Source: Nymphaea colorata
Lineage: Eukaryota; Streptophyta; Magnoliopsida; Nymphaeales; Nymphaeaceae
Length of the DNA stretch: 64,000 bases
Assembly (NCBI RefSeq): GCF_008831285.2
Contig: NC_045141.1
Location: forward strand, 10,278,106-10,342,105
Direction: 5' to 3'
Positions 32,413 through 43,812 of the stretch are shown in pieces. Numbering within the stretch: the first letter of the stretch is position 1; every line of letters starts with the position of its first letter. A program made the translations under genes and the position numbers. The notes below the pieces were generated by a model that did no database searches, was not told the DNA's origin, and saw only the letters and a list, made by a program, of their open reading frames with translations.

Positions 32413-35400
32413 TGTGACCTGCCCTTGTAGCTGCTCAAAAGAGACCAAGTTGCAGTCACTTCTCAAGATCTATTGGGGCTAACACGCCGAAGAAGGTTAA
32501 AGAATAGGGATTACAAAATTTTGTTCCCAAGTCGGACACAAGCGCGACTGAATATATCTCTTAGGACTGATATACAAGTAGTGCTTCCCTCCCAAGTTTC
32601 AACCTACTACAAATCAAGAATGGTAATGTGAGGTTTTACAAGCGTCAACGATACAAGAAGATCTCTCCCTCACTCAACAATCACATCATCCATGCCAAAC
32701 CATACATTCAATCTCTAGGTCAAGCATTCCAACCCTTCGCCCTAGGACAGTGCGACAGCTTGGGAATGTGTCCTCAGTTTGGTGAGCTTTGGAGGATTCC
32801 CGAATGGCTGCAAACCCGAAGGTTGGCTGGAAATCAAATGCACCCGCCCACGCAGCTATAGGGGGTTACAGATGTACCTTGCTGGAGCTACTCCAGCACT
32901 CACCGAGGAAGAAGGCCAAGTATATCCTCGGGATTCAGCAATACTCCACAGCTCAATCGGCTACAAGTCCTCCGATGGCGGTCAATCTCCAATGCGCAAG
33001 CTCCTAGTGTTTAAGAGAACACTTGCAGTTTACTTTTCTTGTAAGAAACAGCTGAACAGAAAGTAATGGAGGAGGTGTGTCACCCAAATAGCAGGAAACC
33101 CCAATTGTGTGATGTAGATTGGGGGAAGCTATCTTCAGATTGGTGCTGAAGATCACCCTTCCCCTTCAAATGGACGGTAGATTAGAATGAAGTCCACTAC
33201 CAGCCTGCTACACCTGTGATGTGCGCTTCCAGAAAACATGAGCAGTCACTGTATGCAATCAGAAATCTCAGATGAATGCAGGAGGGGAGAGGCTTCATCG
33301 GAGATGAGATCAACCCCTACTATCTGTAATCGAATTCGGGGGATGCTGGCGTCGAATGGGCGACAACGCACGCCTCTTCAAGACAGCTCCTTGCTACAAG
33401 ATCGAGCTCCAACAGGTTCTGCTTCTCGCCTAATTCAACAGCTCGCTACCATAGCTATGAGCAGAGAGTATGGTGCTGCGAAGGAATCAAGAGCTCAAGC
33501 ATAAGATAATTCTACAGATAGTCAAGCTCAAGTCATGGAGAATGCCCCAGAGAATCAATTTCACCCAAGTCTATAACAGAATTTGGGGAAACAGGCGAGA
33601 ATCCCTCTCGCAGGTGTGGAACCAGCTCCCAAACTAGCGTTCCTTCAAAAAATCATAACTCTGTGTACAAAGTTCCAAAAATCATGAAATATGATATGGA
33701 AGAAGCCAAGCTCTAGAGGATTAGACGCTCTAAAAATCAGCCCGAAAGTAGTTTCCAATAGGTGATTCGTTGAAGCTTGAAGTTGCGCTTGGTTTTGCCT
33801 AAAGTCAGCCTGTCACAGGACTCAGGCAACGTCTGACGCCAGTGACCTTCAAAAATTGACCAAAATTAAACTGTAGCTCGGATTGAGCTGAAATTTGGAT
33901 CAGTGATAGCTGAGATTCTGATGCCTAAAAATTGAGCTTCAAAGCAGCATCCAAAAGGTGAGTTGTTGAGGATTGAAATCAGCCTAGTTTCTGGTGTCAT
34001 TGAGAACTGCGCTGCCTAATTCCGCGATCTGAGGTCATGATTCCGATCAGCTCCGGTGAACTATCCAAAACAGCTCGGATTCTTCCCAAACTTCACCAGA
34101 ATGATCCCCCAAGAGTTATGAAGATGTATGAGCCATTTCTCTGCTCAGATCAACCTCCGATCGCCGGAATTGTGCTGATTTTCAGAGATTGTTGTCGCTG
34201 TCTTCAGAACAGGAATTCAGCCTCAATTTCTTCATCTTCAGTAAGTCGATTCCTCACTGTTTCACTCCGTAGCTCGTCGCAAGGGATACACAACAATTAG
34301 ACACAGATTGTGACAGTAAAAATCGATTCTTAAAAGAATGGAAATCGATCTAAGTCAGACATTAGGCGATCTGCCTGAAACAGGGATCGTTCTCGCCTGA
34401 ACTCGTCAGCCTCTCAAATCCTTTGATCTCAGTCAGATCAGACCGATATATTCTTCTCGTTAGATGAGTTGACTCAAATCGATCAGAACGTCAGCATCCT
34501 CTCCACTTCTGATCAGGTAAACAGGAAGTTCTCGTGGTAGAATATCCACGGAGAAGGATTACTTACCGATTGATAAGTTCCTCTGGCTGTCGACGTGTAG
34601 TTCAGGAATTCCTCAGATGAGCTACCATCTGCTGCGCAACCGAGTGATCCTTCTTCTGATTCCAGCCTCTAAGCGCCTCAAGGATTGGAGAGCACTTGCA
34701 CTGTGATCGGATCTACCTCTGCACTATATTCAACGTCTATAGTTCTGGTAGCCTTCCTGGTTCGGCACCTCTGGTTCTGTAGGCGATCTTCTTCTGCAGC
34801 AAAGTCTCCTTCGCTGGCCAAGCTTTTGGTGCCACACTTAAGCAGCTCAAACTCTCTCGTGTGGGAGAGAAAGGGTTTCTTTTATTGATTCAATTTCCAA
34901 AAGTTACAAGTTCTGGCACAGTCTCCAGCTTATATGCCCCTGGACTGTCGCGGGTTTAACCCGTTGTCTCGGACTGATACCAGTACAAGACCTGACTCAA
35001 TCAAATCCAAAACAAAACAAATACAATGACTCGGTCTGGGCTTGAACCCTGCCGTGATGCACTCAGGTTAGCCTGAGCTCTTGCCAACTAAACCTGACCC
35101 GGATGCACTCTTGGTTGCACCCAGTCTTCCTTGATCTCTTACAGCTGACGTAGTCTTTCTCTGCCCAAACCAGCAACCTCTGCTCTTCTGCCTTGCTCTA
35201 CTGACCACTGACCAGACCGAACCTAGTCCCTTCCATGCTTTGCTCAGCTGACTGAACCTTGCTTGAACCCATTGTATGATCCTCGCTCTTGTCACTGGCT
35301 GCAATCTGTCAGCCGCAACTCTCTTTAGTCTTCAGATTAACCTCCCAACAGATATCGCTGCCCTCCGCAATCTCCCTCGCCGGCTTGCACCTAACGCCTT

Positions 35401-35723
35401 ATGTTTCGCTGCCCTCCATAAGATTAACATCACTAGCCTCTGGACTGCCTATCTCAATCTGCCCTTTAGTCTTGTGCTCTACATTTAGCGCCTTGGCTTT
35501 GCTAGACATGGAATTAGCCTCACTTCGCTCAAAACACCTTGGCCCTCCCTGTATCTTCTCTCGGTTAACCTCACAATGCCTAAAGTCAATAGCTTCAACT
35601 GATGCTGCGCTAGCCATCTCCCCGCTTCCGACCATGACCGCGATAGCAGCTGGCATCCCACCTACGTCCTTGGCAGCCTCCTCGGCCACACTCGGCTGTG
35701 GTCTAGGTAGGTGCACATCAACA
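32413..35723 (-). mobile_element. LTR-like insertion (probable solo LTR, 3.3 kb) in the VAL-like pseudogene
   Basis: On the minus strand it starts TGTTGATGTGCACC and ends GGTCACA, so both borders are TG...CA. It is flanked by TCTGA (32408-32412) and TCTAA (35724-35728), a 5 bp target duplication with one mismatch. About 800 bp from its 5' end, near 34925-34875 on the minus strand, a TATA-like CATATAAGC is followed by CAATAAAAG, the promoter and polyadenylation layout of an LTR. No gag or pol motif is present inside. Size suits the long LTRs of Ty3/gypsy Tat-type elements, but a non-coding LARD-like element is an alternative. Confidence 0.6.
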
Positions 35724-35867
35724 TCTAATCAGTTAAAGATGCCTTTTTGGTTATCTCCTCTACCTTCCATTGACGGTTTCACAGATCAATATACAAAAAA
35801 AAAAAAAGGAGTCAGGCTCCAGTGCCAAATTCTGGACTTGCACAGGTATAGCAATCTCTTGGGCTTT

Positions 35868-36490
35868 TGCACTCCTTAGCTTGGAATTTCAACTCATGTT
35901 CAATGATGAAGTATCCTAGAACTGAAAAGGTAGGTGAGAAACTCCTAGAATTGGAGCAGGCATCTACCTGCTTTGTTGAGAACCAAAATGTATTTGAAAA
36001 GGAAGCAGGTGGTGACTTCAACCTCCCTGCACATAACAAGATTGACATTGGGAATTCAGAAATTAATGTGCGGAGTCCTTTAGGTGCATCGGTTCAAGAT
36101 AATATAGGAGGCTTGCTGGATACCAGGCATGTGAAAGGAAGAAAGATCCACGAAACTGAAAGCAACATGATCATAAGCTCAAGAAATCTCTTGGTGGTCA
36201 AAAACATGAATCATCTGGTTCATGCCAAAATGTAACACAATGGCCTGCTTCTCTGAAGGACAATGAAGCAAGGGATTCAAGCAAGCCTTCTATGTTGCAA
36301 CAGGAAAATCCTTCCAGCTTTCATACTGAACTGGACTTTTCTAAAGAGGCAAAAAAATCAGGCCACCATGGCAGGGCATCGCACCGAAGAATGGGCAAGA
36401 AATCAGTCTATCCTTTTTGGATATTGGCCAAGGATCAGCAGCAATCAGGAGCTTCAGAAAATATCAGGAGAGTATCCACTTCTACGTAGA
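35868..36490 (+). pseudogene. VAL-like middle exon, multiply frameshifted
   Basis: The first frame is open from 35867 to 36232 and is Glu/Asn/Ser-rich with a KVGEKLLELEQ stretch. A second frame takes over at about 36160-36400 (QNVTQWPASLKDNEARD, later KEAKKSGHHGR). A third carries YWPRISSNQELQKISGE (36422-36472), which matches the family RYWPRITDQELQQISG segment just before the B3 domain. The relative positions require at least two indels. Confidence 0.75.
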
Positions 36491-36605
36491 TAATTGTACC
36501 GTAAAGCATATTTGCTTGGCGTGATTGATTCACTCCAAAATTTGCACATGATTTGTGGATATTATAGTGAATCCAGGTCCTCCATGTGATCCTTGACCTT
36601 CCGTA

Positions 36606-36703
36606 AGCTCAAATTCTATTATCACCCCTTTATCTGAGAAAACATTGAGTGCTAGTGATGCAGGTCAGATAGGGCGCCTGGTGCTGCCAAAAAGTGTGTA
36701 GAG
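36606..36703 (+). pseudogene. VAL-like B3 domain, first exon, frameshifted
   Basis: Reads [19 protein letters not shown] then IGRLVLPK, the diagnostic start of the VAL B3 domain (family [26 protein letters not shown]). A one-base loss after LPK creates a TAG at 36699-36701; the shifted frame gives the expected C-V-E before GTATGT. Confidence 0.9.
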
Positions 36704-36834
36704 GTATGTTACTGAAATTTTTATTGTCATCTTTTCTGAAACTAAGACCATGTTAGACTTTTTCGTCCTCTTGTTTTGCCGTATTAGTTAGAGCATCTAC
36801 CTTGTTTAGAGCTGCTTTCTTCCTTGGACTGTAG

Positions 36835-36898
36835 GATGTATGTGTTGGAAGGTGTAACATCATCATTCAGTCAAAGCAACAGCAAGCTGGTGACATAG
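36835..36898 (+). pseudogene. VAL-like B3 domain, later exon, frameshifted
   Basis: After a CTGTAG acceptor it reads MYVLEGVTS; a one-base loss (about 36859-36862) then shifts to IQSKQQQAGDI before GTAATG. The family has [21 protein letters not shown] here. The exon that should lie between this and the previous one (AYFP to WPNNNS region) is missing: only about 130 bp separate them. Confidence 0.88.
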
Positions 36899-38177
36899 GT
36901 AATGTGTGCAGCCTGGTCATTTCTTCTTGCTTGTGCATGCAATGCTTGGCACGCAAATAACTAAGAAGCCTCTCAATCATCCTTGTGCGTCTCATTAAAT
37001 TTACACTTTCCGAAGTTGAGTTACCTTTTTTTGCATATAAATCAGCAAATGATTGTGATTTCTGTTCAAGTCATCCAAACTTCACGGATTGACAAAGCTT
37101 TCTACCAGACATAGAACTATTGTTTTTGAGTAGTATCCCATTTAATATAAGGCAACTGGTGTTATGTTATTAGAGTTCATGCTGGAATATAGTATTATGA
37201 TCAGAATAGGTTCATAGCCCTATAACCATGTTATTTGGTCATAACTGTATAGGAGTTATGACCATATATATACTTATATATGGTGGGCTGTATAAGTAAA
37301 TGTACCCTATTTTGTACATATTTAGTTGATTTTGATTCTTAGTTTAGTTGACTTTGGTTTCTAGCTAGACATATGTTGGATAAGTTGGGACGATATGGAT
37401 GATCAATAAGGAAACTGAGAGAGAACATGGGTAAGCACGTGATTTTATTTGGTTTCCCTTATGGACCCAAATTCGAAGGCATCACACTTAATCCCCTCTC
37501 CTCACTCATGGGTCCTATTTCTCATCGCTGTTTAGGTAGTAGTTTTTTTGAAATGTGATTCTAGATTTGATTTGATTTTTTTCATTTACATAATCTTATA
37601 CTAGCTAACTATTTCTTGTAGTCTTGCTATGGTTAGTTGTTTTAAAATGTTGGATATGCTTGAGAAGGACCTATGGTGCTTCTGGCACATAGCCATCTAA
37701 CCATTCATCTTAACAATCTAACCATTCATCTTATCAAACCCCCATCTCCAGCATGCGGTAGATTTCCTTCTATTTATCCCTCCTTCGTGTTTGCTCTTCT
37801 TAGCTGGCATAAAGAATTTTCAAGTGTCAAAAGTGGGAGTAAGAGAAGGTGTTCCATCTTCAAGCATCATCGAGCACACTGTCCACCATGCTGCTGAGTC
37901 CTCCATTGAACTTTCTCTTTACAGGCTGGAATCATGTTAAGGTCAGGTCTTATTGGTGAGTGTCAAACAGGTTTAAAGTCTTTTGACTTTGAGACCTGGG
38001 TTCAGTATGATTCCAGCCTATGGCCGTGCTCAGTTTAGAGTTATTTTCATGTAGTGCGTCAGTTAACTAGAGTCCTCATCATGTGAGACTATTGTTGAAG
38101 GTCAATTGTTCGGACTTTCTTCTTGTGGTGCTTGACTGGCCTTCTTTAGGTGCATATTTTATTTGTAGTCTAATTCA
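36899..38177. other. Sequence downstream of the VAL-like remnant, no exon found
   Basis: I looked for the end of the B3 domain and the CW zinc finger (Cys/Trp pattern) and saw neither. AT-rich with one 74-codon frame (37673-37897) that is not recognisable. Confidence 0.4.
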
Positions 38178-38325
38178 GTGGGGACGTGGGTAGTTTTCTG
38201 ATTTCATGCTTGTTTGAATCTTAGTTAAAGTGGTTGGTGTCTGATTGTTAAGTGTCATGTTTTCTTCATTGAGCTTGTGATTTTGAATATGTATGTTAGT
38301 TACGCATGGCATGGTTACACTGATT
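38178..38325 (+). repeat. Local duplicated segment, copy 1
   Basis: Shares TGCTTGTTTGAATCTTAGTT, a long TCTTCATTGAGCTTGTGATT block and flanking words in order with 39664-39826. Confidence 0.7.
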
Positions 38326-39394
38326 TATATTTTAGACTGTATATGAATGTTGGAGCTGTTATGCCTTGGTATTTACTTTGTGTGTTTGTTTCTCTTCATT
38401 AGTCAAGCCTTTCTGAATGAGTCGAACCTAGTTAGTTAGCTGAATTATTTTGCAAACATATATTAGTCATCGATTTGTTTTTTTGTTATTTTCCTTTGGT
38501 CGTTGACATTACTTGTATCATAAGCATTCAGTATTTTTGAAGGTCCTCTGTTTCCGTTGAGTCAATACAACATTTAGTTTTGGTATCAACTCTTTACAAA
38601 GACAGGTATAACCATGATTTGGCAAACCTGTAAAAACTACAAAAATCATTCTCTTTTTCAGAGTCAGAAGACTTATGACGTTCTAATCTGGGATAATGTT
38701 GAATTTGGGTTTGAAGTTTCTTGTGTGAAAATCAGCCGACAAAATTTCAAAATTTTTTCCACTTTGATTATTTTGATATATTGTTCTTAAACTTTTCGCT
38801 GTTTCTATTTCTCACAAACAAAAATTTTGAAAACTGAGCTCTATTTCTTGTTTTTTGAATTCTATCTAGGAAACAGATTTTTCAATTTTACTTTTTACAA
38901 ATTTTTTTAGTGAAATTTTCTAGTTATTATTATTATTATTTATTTAAGGCTCTGTATCCATATCAAAGCCAATACTCCAACGTACACAGTTTTAGACTTT
39001 TTGTATAGTGGGTAGAATTGTGATTTTGCATATATTTGTGTGTTATTGCTAGGAAAATTATCCAGTAAGGTTTTTGAGTGCCTTATTTTGTTTGAGCCCT
39101 TCCTCACTTGGGTCTCCTCTAGAGTTAGAGCTCAAGCCTGTTCATGTCTATGAGAAGGAGTGGGCTGCGGAGCCACTAGGTCCTTGCTTTAGGATCTCAA
39201 GAAGTCACTCTTTCTTGGAGTCCTTGGTGAGTCCGAAGATAGGGATGTGGTGCAACCTCTAGGGTGATAATAAGGAGGAAGGCATCACGTGCACAGGTGC
39301 TTAGGGACTTAGTAGGGATTCAGCTTGGCTAGGTGGGTACTAAAGGAGAGGGGCGTGGAGGGTATGGGAGTGATTGAAGTCGGGGGGCTATACA

Positions 39395-39397
<3 letters not shown>

Positions 39398-39426
<29 letters not shown>

Positions 39427-39427
39427 G
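39398..39427. repeat. (GT)n(GA)n microsatellite
   Basis: Short GT run followed by about ten GA units; frames on both strands here are repeat-driven. Confidence 0.85.
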
Positions 39428-39663
39428 GAGCAAAGGGGCTTGAATCTCCCTTGTGCATGTCCTCCATCATTTTCTGTACAGCCAATCGAGTTTCTCTAAG
39501 TGGAACATGGATCCATTTGGTTGTCCTTATGAATGTTTTTTTTTGTGAAGAACACATTTTAAATTGAATTTTCTTGATGTTTTGATCTAGTTCGAGATGT
39601 GTGAAAGTTTGGTTTTAAATTGAATTTTTTTCTTGTTGCCATCTTAGCTGTAGTTTAGTATAG

Positions 39664-39826
39664 TGGGGACATGGTTCAGGGTAGTGCTCGTGGTTCAGAA
39701 TGCAATGCTTGTTTGAGTCTTAGTTAAAGTAGTTGCAGTTTGATTGTTAACTGTCGTGTTCTCTTCATTGAGCTTGTGATTCTATTTAAATGAAGACACG
39801 TTAGTTGCACATGTCATGGCTATACC
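39664..39826 (+). repeat. Local duplicated segment, copy 2
   Basis: About 85-90% like 38178-38325 by eye, 1.5 kb away in direct orientation; the two frame the sequence just upstream of the beta-galactosidase exon. Confidence 0.7.
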
Positions 39827-40457
39827 CAGGTATATAAGGATGCATGTGTATACTAGAGTTTTATAGTCATCTATATTTGCTGCTACTTCTTCTACATCGG
39901 TATCTTCACTTTGTTTTGCTTCTCACTTCAAGCCTCTTGAAAAGGCTACCTCCTTTCTCTCTTGAGTGCATAGGACACTTGAATATGCTTTTTTGTGGGG
40001 GGGACTCTACCTGTCTTCATAATTTTTTATGGTGCAGTAGAACAAGGGGGCAATAGGATGATCTACAAAGATTTGATCATTGGTTCTGCATGCATTGTAT
40101 TTTCTCCTAAAATTGGTAGACCAGTTGAAGGGGGTTGTGAAGAAAGAGAATAGGAGCATTTTATCACCTCCTCATATGCATCAATGCACGAGTGCAATTT
40201 TTGAAATTATGATCTTATGTTGCTTTTCAGGATTTGTGGATTAATTGGAAAACTTTAGATAGGGATTTGCATTTGAGTTTGTATAATTAAACTAGTTTAG
40301 GTATGAAGCTCAATTTGTGATGGCACATGTACAGGGTTCATCTCTTTTTTTTTTCATTTTTTATTGCAGATAGTTGAATTTGGCATCCTTCATATATTTC
40401 TGCTATGTATTCTTGACATACTTTTAAAAATTGAAGTTATTCAACCGCTGTTTGTAG

Positions 40458-40697
40458 GACCTCTCAAGTATTGGTGCAAGAGAAGCAAAGTTGAGGTGCT
40501 GGTTTCCAACTTTGCCGCATGGAATGATGATGTTGTTTCTAGTTCTTTAGATAGTGTCGGCTATTGGGTTGAGGGCTTAACATTTGTGTACTCATTTAGT
40601 GGTTACTGGAAATTTTATTTGGCAACTAGCCCCACAAGAACACCTATGAGGTTCTATGAGAGTACATTCGAAGATATAAATTGCGAAGAGCTACCAG
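40458..40697 (+). pseudogene. Isolated exon of a plant GH2 beta-galactosidase
   Basis: An 80-codon exon between TTTGTAG and GTTTGTC reads PLKYWCKRSKVEVLVSN, AAWNDDVV, SVGYWVEGLTFVYSFSGYWK and ends near FYESTFED...ELP. This is the N-terminal sugar-binding-like part of the large plant GH2 beta-galactosidase (family motifs GSLKYWxxRxKVDxLVSxSAVWNDDAV and GLPFVKSLSGYWKFxLAPxPxxVPxxFYxSxFED), which precedes the VPSNWQ motif. The intron phase at both ends fits the family gene. No stop codons, yet neither the preceding exon nor the next one (SNWQMHGFDRPIYTN region) is found nearby, so it is a gene fragment rather than a gene. It may be a relic of a lost neighbour or a piece carried by a transposon. 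Confidence 0.8.
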
Positions 40698-40699
40698 GT

Positions 40700-41771
40700 T
40701 TGTCTTTTTCCCTCATATGCAAAGCAGTGGCAGAGTTAGAAAGTTGAGCCGCAGGGCCACTGTCTTGTCATTTAGTAGAATATAAAATGTCGTTGCACGT
40801 AAGATTTTCTTGAAACATAAGATGTGTTTTAGTTAATAGAATAACAGATTGCACTAGTACACAAGAATAGCTTAATAAGTTAATGAACAATATAATTTTT
40901 AATGTCTTTTTTAAGGCTCGTTTTTAATACGACAGAAAGTTGATGCCACTTAACAGGCCTTCTTTTTGGGAGTTTGTCCCAATGAAAGTTGACTTGAGAT
41001 TTTTATATCTGTTGTAAAGAAAACTAAATCCACACTACAAGATGAAATTGCTGCCTGAATGGATTTTCAATGAGAAGATTGGTGTTCATAAAAATTTGTC
41101 TATATCAAACTTTATGTGCAACCTGTACAAAAGAAACACGGCAATTGTTATACTCTTTTATGATTGCTATTCATTAAGAAAACATTTTTCCTTTTTTTAA
41201 TATGGCAAATTTTGAAATGAGAAACTGCATGTGGGTCCTTTGCACATCCCAAGCCATCGGTGGCCCCATCTTTGATGTCAACTAATTTTATGTGACATTA
41301 TTTTATACTTCTTGCTCCATTGCCTATCCACCAAAAGTGGGAGTGGTCATTGTTTCTCTAAGCTTTACTAGTGTCGTTCACTTATGCGACTACTTATCTT
41401 TCTATTGCTCTCATTCACTTATGTGACTAAATTACTAAGTTGACAAATACCTACACTCTTTGAGTTTCGCAACGTGACCGCCCTGTTCATAAATCCTGCA
41501 ACCTGTAAAGAATCTCGAGTCACGCCTATTCAGGTACTAAGGCCTCGGATTGTGAATGCATGGCATGTGTTTGAGAGAGAGGGAGAGATTTCTAAATCTT
41601 TGTAAATGTTGTGTTCGCAAGTTTAATTCTAACTAGAACTGGGTAATCTTGCATAGCCAAGAAGAATGAGGTAATTCTACATCATGCAATCACATGCTTT
41701 AAGGCCTTGTTGTCTTTGATTTGGTATTTAATTTGTTATTATTATATTTGTTAATAAGTTGCATAGCCATG
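40700..41771. other. AT-rich intergenic DNA, nothing recognised
   Basis: No further GH2 exon or other coding motif found. Confidence 0.45.
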
Positions 41772-43812
41772 TTATTATTATATTTGTTATTTCATTGTAT
41801 TGGTGAAGCATGAATGGTGACGTACATCTTTTGTCACTTGCATTGCCTAATTCTGTTATTTTTTATAGCTCAAGTAATATTCTCATTTTTTATGGATCTA
41901 ATTCTACTATTGAAAAGAAATTGTACTGTTGACATTGGGATATATGGATCTATACCTAATACTTCATGTGAGCCCTTTTAACTAATAAGAACACAACACA
42001 TGAGAAAGCAATCTTTGAAAAGTGTGAGTGATCTAATCACCTTTGCTTGCTGCTTCTGTAGTCTAGAGTTGCTAACTCCTTTGGTCCTCTTAGTCCACTT
42101 GATTCTATCATTTCCACCTGTTGAATAAGGTTCTTTCAACATCTCTTACAACATGCATAATGATGGACAGACATTCAATGATTTGATGTCCAAGTGTTTT
42201 GACGAAGAAGAGATTTTGAAGAGTGAGAATGTGCATAGTGCACATGTGGCTTCTCATAAAAGTCATCATAAAATCGGGCCAAAGAAGAATGTCATAAAGA
42301 AAAAGGCTAGAAAGTCTGCTACATGAACATCTAACCAATCTACTATCAAGCCTCAAAAAGATGTCTCTTCTATGAAGTGCTTCTTCTGTAAGAAGAATGA
42401 CATAGAAAGACAAATTGTGATAAGTATGTGAACTGTTGGCTAGGAAAGATAATTTATCATTAATTTCTCATAAATGTAACTTGATTAATACTCCAGTTAA
42501 TAACTGGTGGGTTAATTCGAGTGACACTGTGTATATTGCCGATACCTTACAGGCTTTTATGAACAAAAGGGAGCCAATGGAACATAAGAGAAATACTTTC
42601 TTCGAAAACAAATGCATTCACATGTCAAGGCCGTTGAGACTTGAAGGTGATGCTAGAGAGTGTTTCTGTTTTAAACTTAAGTGGATACATTTTATGTATC
42701 ATCTTATAGCAGAAACCTTGTTTCTATTTTTTGACTAGATAAACTTGGATACTGTTTTAGTTTGAAAATTCAAAATTATTTATTTTTAACTATGATCCAT
42801 GAGTCTCTGTCTTGTGGCAATATATCAATTGGTAATAAATGTGGCATGTTGAATGAAATTCTATATGTTTTGGCACTATCGCTTAGGACATATTAAGTAT
42901 AAGCAGAGTAACACATACAAGAAATGTGCTAAAATGAGCAACAACAAAGTAGAAATTATTCATACAGATGTATGCAGACCGTTTGCCCTATGTTATATGG
43001 GCGAAAGGTATTTTGTCACAACTATTACTGCTAATTTATCTCTATCTTTTGTTTGAGAAATTGGAAGTCTAATAAGATTTGAAAGACTTTAAGAATGAGG
43101 TCCAAAAACAAAATGGAGAAGTAGTGCAAGTGTCTGATCAGATAGAGGTGGGGAGTACTATGGATGTTGTACTGTGATGGGGTAACAGGAGGGACCTTTA
43201 GGATGTTTTCTTAAGGAAGAAGGCATTGTACGTCAGTGCACTATGTCCGCTAGTGCATATTAGAATGGTACAACTGAAAGAAGAAATCATATGCTTAAAG
43301 AAATGGTTCATCCTATGTTGAATTATTCACCACTCTTTATTGTGTTGTGGAGTGAGGCTTTTAAGGATAGCTGCACACAAGTTGAATATCGTACCTGCTA
43401 AAGTTGTTTCTAAAACTCCTTATAGTTATTGGCAGGCAGAAAGCCTCTTCTGATCTTTTCGAAACAATTCTGTTAGATATCTGATTCAAGGCCGATATTT
43501 TCATGGCATCCTTAATTGGAAGCCTCCCACCTCCAACATGTTCACCATTATAAATAGGGGACAAGCCCATTTGGGTGTGGCAAAGTGGATATGGATGTAC
43601 AACAAGTCAAGGGAACTCAAGCTCGACTCAAACTAAGTAAACCTCGACTTGAGCTCGACTCATTTGCTAAACGATTCCATTTCTGGTATATAAACAAGTT
43701 CAGTTCAAGTTACATGAACTCCACTCAATTAAACTTGATGAACTCAATAAATTTTTTAGGTTTCATATAATCTTTTATATATTTAAAACCATTACCAATT
43801 ATTCTTGCCCAA
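41772..43812 (+). repeat. Segmental duplication block C, copy 1
   Basis: Homologous over its whole length to 61129-64000, more than 90% identical by eye where aligned. It begins in a TTATTATTATATTTG stretch and, at 43812, matches the last bases of the window. It lacks the 915 bp present at about 62832-63745 and has about 115 extra bases near 43507-43625. Confidence 0.9.
42135..43447 (+). pseudogene. Copia retrotransposon remnant in block C copy 1 (gag end to integrase)
   Basis: In order, in several frames: a Lys-rich gag tail, a zinc-knuckle remnant starting CFFCKK (about 42379), a protease region around WWVNSSDTVYIADTLQ (family WxxDSGATxHIxxTLQ, altered), NLISVSxL-type words, GAG-pre-integrase (FWHYRLGHIKYKQ, about 42864), the integrase start (VEIIHTDVCRPF) and the later YQNGxxERRNHMLKEM and KTPYSYWQ words. 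Many stops and indels; the protease active-site Asp context is lost. Homologous to 61490-62831. Confidence 0.85.

Larger units (their letters stand above)
29929..36898 (+). pseudogene. VAL/HSI2-type B3-domain transcriptional repressor, pseudogene
   Basis: VAL proteins are plant nuclear repressors with an N-terminal PHD-like zinc finger, a B3 DNA-binding domain and a CW domain; they silence seed-maturation genes. Here exon 1 (29929-30056), exon 2 (31516-31596) and exon 3 (31905-31991) encode the PHD-like part. A middle exon lies at about 35868-36490, and two B3 exons at 36606-36703 and 36835-36898. All borders I could place use GT/AG in the phase the family needs. Defects: a one-base loss in exon 2, at least two frame changes in the middle exon, one-base losses in both B3 exons, no exon for the central B3 strands, a 3.3 kb LTR-like insertion in the intron after exon 3, and no CW or C-terminal exons found downstream. 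The reading is by motif, not by alignment. Confidence 0.85.
38330..40450. other. Intergenic DNA upstream of the beta-galactosidase exon
   Basis: Apart from the duplicated segment and microsatellite, only short frames (39074-39262, 39844-40056). I searched by eye for the first exon of the beta-galactosidase gene and did not find it. Confidence 0.4.

Noticed and set aside
35289-35879. 196-codon plus-strand frame
   Set aside because: Lies almost entirely within the minus-strand LTR-like insertion and runs across its border; Leu/Ser/Ala-rich antisense frame without domain.
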